The notes beneath the pieces were generated by a model. The model saw only the letters and a program-made list of their open reading frames with translations. It was not told the origin of the DNA and did not search any database. Of a DNA stretch of 64,000 bases, positions 60,837 to 64,000 are shown piece after piece. The first letter of the stretch is position 1. Each line of letters begins with the position of its first letter. Origin of the DNA: Chelativorans sp. AA-79 (lineage in GTDB: Bacteria; Pseudomonadota; Alphaproteobacteria; Rhizobiales; Rhizobiaceae); NCBI RefSeq assembly GCF_029457495.1, contig NZ_CP120361.1, positions 4,480,001 through 4,544,000 of the forward strand. Reading direction: 5' to 3'. A program made the translations under genes and the position numbers.

Positions 60837-61613
60837 TTATTCCCCCCGGACGATCAGACCGCCATCAACGCGCACGATCTCGCCCGTGATGAAGGAGGAG
60901 CGGTCGCTCGCGAGGAACAGGACGAGCTCGGCGACCTCCTCCGGCTGGCCGAAGCGGCCGAGCGGATGGGCGTTGTTCCAGGTCTGGATCAATTTCTGCG
61001 GATCGGGATGCTCGGCGAAGACCTTCTCGTTGAGCGGCGTCATGATCGTGCCCGGCGCAACCGCGTTGACGCGGATCTTGTGCGGTGCAAGCTCGACGGC
61101 AGCCTGTTGGGTGAGCGCGTTGATGCCGCCCTTGGCAGCCGCATAGGCGGCCCAGCCCTTGAAGCCTGCCAGGGCCTGCACGGAAGACATGTTGACGATC
61201 GATCCCCCGCCACGCCTGCGCATCTCGGGGATGCACACGCGCATGCCGCGCCAGACGCTGGTGAGATTGGTGTCGATCACCGTGTTCCAGTTCTCCTCGT
61301 CGATCTCGTCCACCACGCCCCGGATGCCGCGCGCGGCATTGTTGACGAGAATGTCGATGCCGCCGAACGCATCCACCGCAGTGCGTGCCGCCTTCTCCAT
61401 GTCGGCGTAGCGGGTGACGTCGGTCTCTACGAAAGCCGCCCTGCCGCCGGCAGCCTCCACCTCCCGATGAGCGGGCTCCCCGGCTTCGGTATCGATGTCG
61501 GCGATCACGACCGCCGCGCCTTCGCGGGCAAGGGCGAGCGCACAGGCCTTGCCGATGCCCATCGCCGCCCCGGTTACCAGAGCCACCCGTCCGGCGAGTT
61601 CCTTGCCGCTCAT
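60837..61613 (-). CDS. SDR-family NAD(P)-dependent dehydrogenase
   Basis: A 258-residue classical short-chain dehydrogenase. TGAAMGIGKA (about residues 15-24) binds the cofactor, NNAARG follows, and the catalytic Ser, Tyr and Lys lie in NMSSVQA and YAAAKGG. The Asp after strand 2 (IADID) suggests NAD preference. The ATG at 61613 follows GGGAGAG. Translationally close to the mutarotase-like gene, it probably oxidises the sugar that the lactonase then opens. Confidence 0.88.
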   Translation of the reverse strand: MSGKELAGRVALVTGAAMGIGKACALALAREGAAVVIADIDTEAGEPAHREVEAAGGRAAFVETDVTRYADMEKAARTAVDAFGGIDILVNNAARGIRGVVDEIDEENWNTVIDTNLTSVWRGMRVCIPEMRRRGGGSIVNMSSVQALAGFKGWAAYAAAKGGINALTQQAAVELAPHKIRVNAVAPGTIMTPLNEKVFAEHPDPQKLIQTWNNAHPLGRFGQPEEVAELVLFLASDRSSFITGEIVRVDGGLIVRGE

Positions 61614-61834
61614 GATCTTCTCTCCCTGACAGCCTTCAGCCGCGAGTTGTCCGCTCGATTCCGCCCATGGTTCAGCATACCCATCTATCGGCGCCGACCG
61701 CGAGTCGGTCAACACGGAACAATCGAGTGATCGGGAGACATCTGCGTTTCCACGCTACCAAATGGCGAGGCGCGGCCTTATCATGGCCATCACCGTCTTG
61801 CTCAATCATTTCTTTGCATGAGGAGGAGTCGCGG

Positions 61835-62839
61835 ATGATCCTGCCGGAGAAGCGCCCGACGATCAAAGCCGTGCCGGCGTCCGAGGGCCAAGAGACGCGA
61901 AACCGCGGCACGGCGTTGAAGCCCGAATGGTTCGAGGATGCGGCGGTGAACCTGTCCGCCGCCGAGCGCAGGGCCGCGACGCTGACCACGCGGCGCACGG
62001 TGAAGAAGGAATGGCAGGCGGCCTGGCTGGTGCGGGCCATCACCTGCGTCGACCTCACCACGCTTGCCGGCGACGATACGGCCGGCCGCGTGCGCCGGCT
62101 CTGCGCCAAGGCGAAAAAGCCGCTTTCCGATGAACTGCAGGCGGCGCTCGGCCTTGCCGAGGAGCGCATCACCGTGGGCGCGGTCTGCGTCTATCCCACC
62201 ATGGTGCCCCATGCGGTGAAGGCGCTGCAGGGGTCCGGCATCCCGGTCGCCTCCGTCGCGACCGGGTTCCCGGCAGGCCTCACGCCCCTGCCCCAGCGCC
62301 TTGCAGAAATCCACTACGCTGTGGAGCAAGGAGCGGAGGAGATCGACATCGTGATCACCCGCGAGCACGTGCTGACGCAGAACTGGCGTGCGCTCTACGA
62401 CGAAGTGCGCGCCATGCGCGAGGCCTGCGGGCATGCGCATCTGAAGGCCATCCTCGCCACCGGTGACCTCGCCACGCTGCGCAATGTCTATCGCGCCTCG
62501 ATGGTGGCCATGCAGGCCGGCGCCGACTTCATCAAGACCTCCACCGGCAAGGAGGAGGTGAATGCCATCCTGCCCGTCGGGCTCACCATGGTGCGCGCCA
62601 TCCGCGACTATCAGGAATTCTCCGGCGAGGTCGTAGGCTTCAAACCGGCGGGCGGCATGCGGACCGCCAAGGACGCGCTCGCCTGGCTGATCCTCATGAA
62701 GGAGGAACTGGGGACCGCCTCGACCATGCCCGACCGCTTCCGCCTGGGCGCCAGCTCCATGCTGGCCGACATCGAAAGGCAGCTCGAACACTTCGCCACC
62801 GGGCGCTACTCCGCGTCCTACCGGCATCCGATGGCTTGA
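61835..62839 (+). CDS. deoC: Deoxyribose-phosphate aldolase
   Basis: A 334-residue class I aldolase of the DeoC family. The Schiff-base Lys is in DFIKTSTGKEE (about residue 231), the proton-relay Lys in GFKPAGGMR, and VCVYPTMVPHAVKAL with ATGFPAGLTP are family motifs. AGGAGGAG precedes the ATG. It splits deoxyribose 5-phosphate into glyceraldehyde 3-phosphate and acetaldehyde; the aldehyde dehydrogenase encoded 11 bases downstream could remove the aldehyde. Confidence 0.92.
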   Translation: MILPEKRPTIKAVPASEGQETRNRGTALKPEWFEDAAVNLSAAERRAATLTTRRTVKKEWQAAWLVRAITCVDLTTLAGDDTAGRVRRLCAKAKKPLSDELQAALGLAEERITVGAVCVYPTMVPHAVKALQGSGIPVASVATGFPAGLTPLPQRLAEIHYAVEQGAEEIDIVITREHVLTQNWRALYDEVRAMREACGHAHLKAILATGDLATLRNVYRASMVAMQAGADFIKTSTGKEEVNAILPVGLTMVRAIRDYQEFSGEVVGFKPAGGMRTAKDALAWLILMKEELGTASTMPDRFRLGASSMLADIERQLEHFATGRYSASYRHPMA

Positions 62840-62850
62840 GGCAGCAGTCC

Positions 62851-64000
62851 ATGGAGCAGATCAGGGATATCATGCGCACGATGGAGTACGGGCCGGCCCC
62901 GGAAGCAAACGAGGATGTGACGGCCTGGCTCAAGGCGCGCGCCTCCGGCATCGGCCACTTCATCGGCGGGACATTCACCTCGTCCAAGGGCGGAGAAAGC
63001 TTCGTCACCATCAACCCGGCGACCGAGGCGGAGCTCGCGCGGGTGGCACGGGGCACGGCGGCCGATGTGGACGCCGCTGTGAAGGCCGCGCGCGCAGCCT
63101 CTCCCAAATGGGCAGCACTCTCCGGCCACGAGCGGGCGCGCTATCTCTATGCCATCGCCCGGCACATCAAGAAGCGCGAGCGCTTCTTCTCCGTGCTCGA
63201 AAGCATGGACAACGGCAAGCCGATCCGCGAGACGCGCGACATCGACATCCCGCTTGCGGCCCGCCATTTCTACCACCACGCCGGCTGGGCGGAGATGGTG
63301 GAAAGCGAGTTCGAGGGCTTTTCGCCGGTGGGTGTCTGCGGGCAGATCATCCCGTGGAACTTCCCGCTCCTGATGCTCGCCTGGAAGATCGCCCCGGCGC
63401 TCGCCGCCGGCAACACGGTGGTGCTGAAGCCGGCCGAATTGACGCCGCTCACGGCCGCCGCGTTCGCGGAGGTGTGCCTTGCGGTGGGGCTGCCTGCGGG
63501 CGTGGTCAACATCGTCGATGGCGACGGGCGCACGGGTGCGGCGATCTGCGAGCACGAGGACATCGACAAGATCGCCTTCACCGGCTCGACGGAGGTGGGC
63601 CGCATCATCCGCGAGCAGCTTGCAGGCTCGGGCAAGAAGCTGTCGCTGGAGCTCGGCGGCAAGTCGCCCTTCATCGTCTTCGAGGACGCCGACCTCGACG
63701 GCGCGGTGGAAGGCGTTGTGGACGCCATCTGGTTCAACCAGGGCCAGGTCTGCTGCGCGGGCTCGCGCCTCATCGTGCAGGAAGGCGTTGCCGAGCGCTT
63801 CTACGACAAGCTGCGCCGGCGCATGGAGACGCTGCGTGTCGGCTCGCCGCTCGATAAGAGCGTCGATGTCGGAGCGATCGTGTCGGCGGAGCAGCTTGAG
63901 CGCATCACCTCGCTCGTGAAAAAGGGCGAGGAGGAAGGCGGCACGCTCTGGCGCGCCGAAGGTGCACTGCCGGAAAAGGGCTTCTTCTTCCCGCCCGCCT
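62851..64000 (+). CDS. Aldehyde dehydrogenase (truncated by the window end)
   Basis: At least 383 residues of an aldehyde dehydrogenase continuing past the end of the window. It shows GQIIPWNFPLLMLAWK, GSTEVG (cofactor), LELGGKSP with the general base Glu, and the catalytic Cys in FNQGQVCCAGSR. The frame has no stop before base 64000. It follows deoC by 11 bases. The deoC-aldehyde dehydrogenase pairing, usual in Rhizobiales, suggests deoxyribose or deoxynucleoside use. Confidence 0.9.
   Translation, partial: MEQIRDIMRTMEYGPAPEANEDVTAWLKARASGIGHFIGGTFTSSKGGESFVTINPATEAELARVARGTAADVDAAVKAARAASPKWAALSGHERARYLYAIARHIKKRERFFSVLESMDNGKPIRETRDIDIPLAARHFYHHAGWAEMVESEFEGFSPVGVCGQIIPWNFPLLMLAWKIAPALAAGNTVVLKPAELTPLTAAAFAEVCLAVGLPAGVVNIVDGDGRTGAAICEHEDIDKIAFTGSTEVGRIIREQLAGSGKKLSLELGGKSPFIVFEDADLDGAVEGVVDAIWFNQGQVCCAGSRLIVQEGVAERFYDKLRRRMETLRVGSPLDKSVDVGAIVSAEQLERITSLVKKGEEEGGTLWRAEGALPEKGFFFPPA

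Noticed and set aside
1..64000. Mobile elements, CRISPR arrays, tRNA or rRNA genes
   Set aside because: I looked for transposase or integrase genes, regularly spaced repeats and RNA gene signatures and saw none.

Overview
The window is about 64 kb of high-GC DNA from an alphaproteobacterium, most likely a halotolerant member of the Hyphomicrobiales (Phyllobacteriaceae-like). The evidence is indirect: a dense load of tripartite tricarboxylate transporters (TTT), FCD- and UTRA-type GntR regulators, a DRL-type oxidoreductase family known from Brucella, a complete ectR-ectABCD-ask osmolyte operon, and Rhizobiales-like palindromic intergenic DNA. I see no rRNA, tRNA, CRISPR array, insertion sequence or phage gene. 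Coding density is high and many genes overlap by ATGA, so most of the window is organised in operons.

Layout. (1) 0.2-9.3 kb: an acid-sugar operon on the plus strand (enolase-superfamily protein, cupin, TTT receptor/TctB/TctA, IlvD/Edd-type dehydratase, DapA-type aldolase) divergent from a GntR regulator. (2) 9.3-15.7 kb, minus strand: a second TTT system with a catabolic LeuCD-like hydro-lyase, a D-2-hydroxyacid dehydrogenase and a flavin reductase-like protein. (3) 15.9-33.4 kb: a large acyl-CoA catabolic region. A pimCDF-like set (two acyl-CoA dehydrogenases and a fused hydratase/dehydrogenase) diverges from an enoyl-CoA hydratase relative, a fused ABC permease and a UTRA-GntR regulator. 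Then come two alpha/beta hydrolases (one without the serine nucleophile), a GST, two CaiB-type CoA-transferases, a CMD-family protein, a two-subunit class-I fumarase/tartrate dehydratase-like enzyme, and the binding protein and ATPase that probably complete the ABC importer. Similar DNA motifs precede at least two of its operons. No thiolase or acyl-CoA ligase is present, so the pathway is either completed elsewhere or relies on the CoA-transferases.

(4) 33.5-42.7 kb: a four-carbon acid-sugar (tetronate) locus: OtnI, OtnC, a DUF1537 kinase, a DRL-family oxidoreductase, a third TTT system, a PdxA2-like dehydrogenase and a divergent FCD-GntR regulator. (5) 42.9-45.2 kb: a PQQ-dependent dehydrogenase with its membrane anchor as a separate small gene. 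(6) 45.3-50.8 kb: ectoine/hydroxyectoine synthesis with a MarR-type EctR and a dedicated aspartokinase. (7) 50.8-57 kb: a methyltransferase, an L,D-transpeptidase-like lipoprotein, Tex, and a divergent citrate-synthase pair, one member of which carries an N-terminal DNA-binding helix-turn-helix. (8) 57-64 kb: sugar-acid functions (SMP-30 lactonase, gluconokinase, mutarotase-like protein, SDR, EamA transporter, DeoC and a truncated aldehyde dehydrogenase).

Overall this is a scavenging island for organic acids: three periplasmic-receptor TTT systems and one ABC importer feed dehydratase/aldolase, hydro-lyase, CoA-thioester and tetronate-phosphate routes. The least explained parts are the 15.9-33.4 kb CoA region, the enolase-superfamily protein without the usual acid/base residues, and the DRL protein in a tetronate locus.
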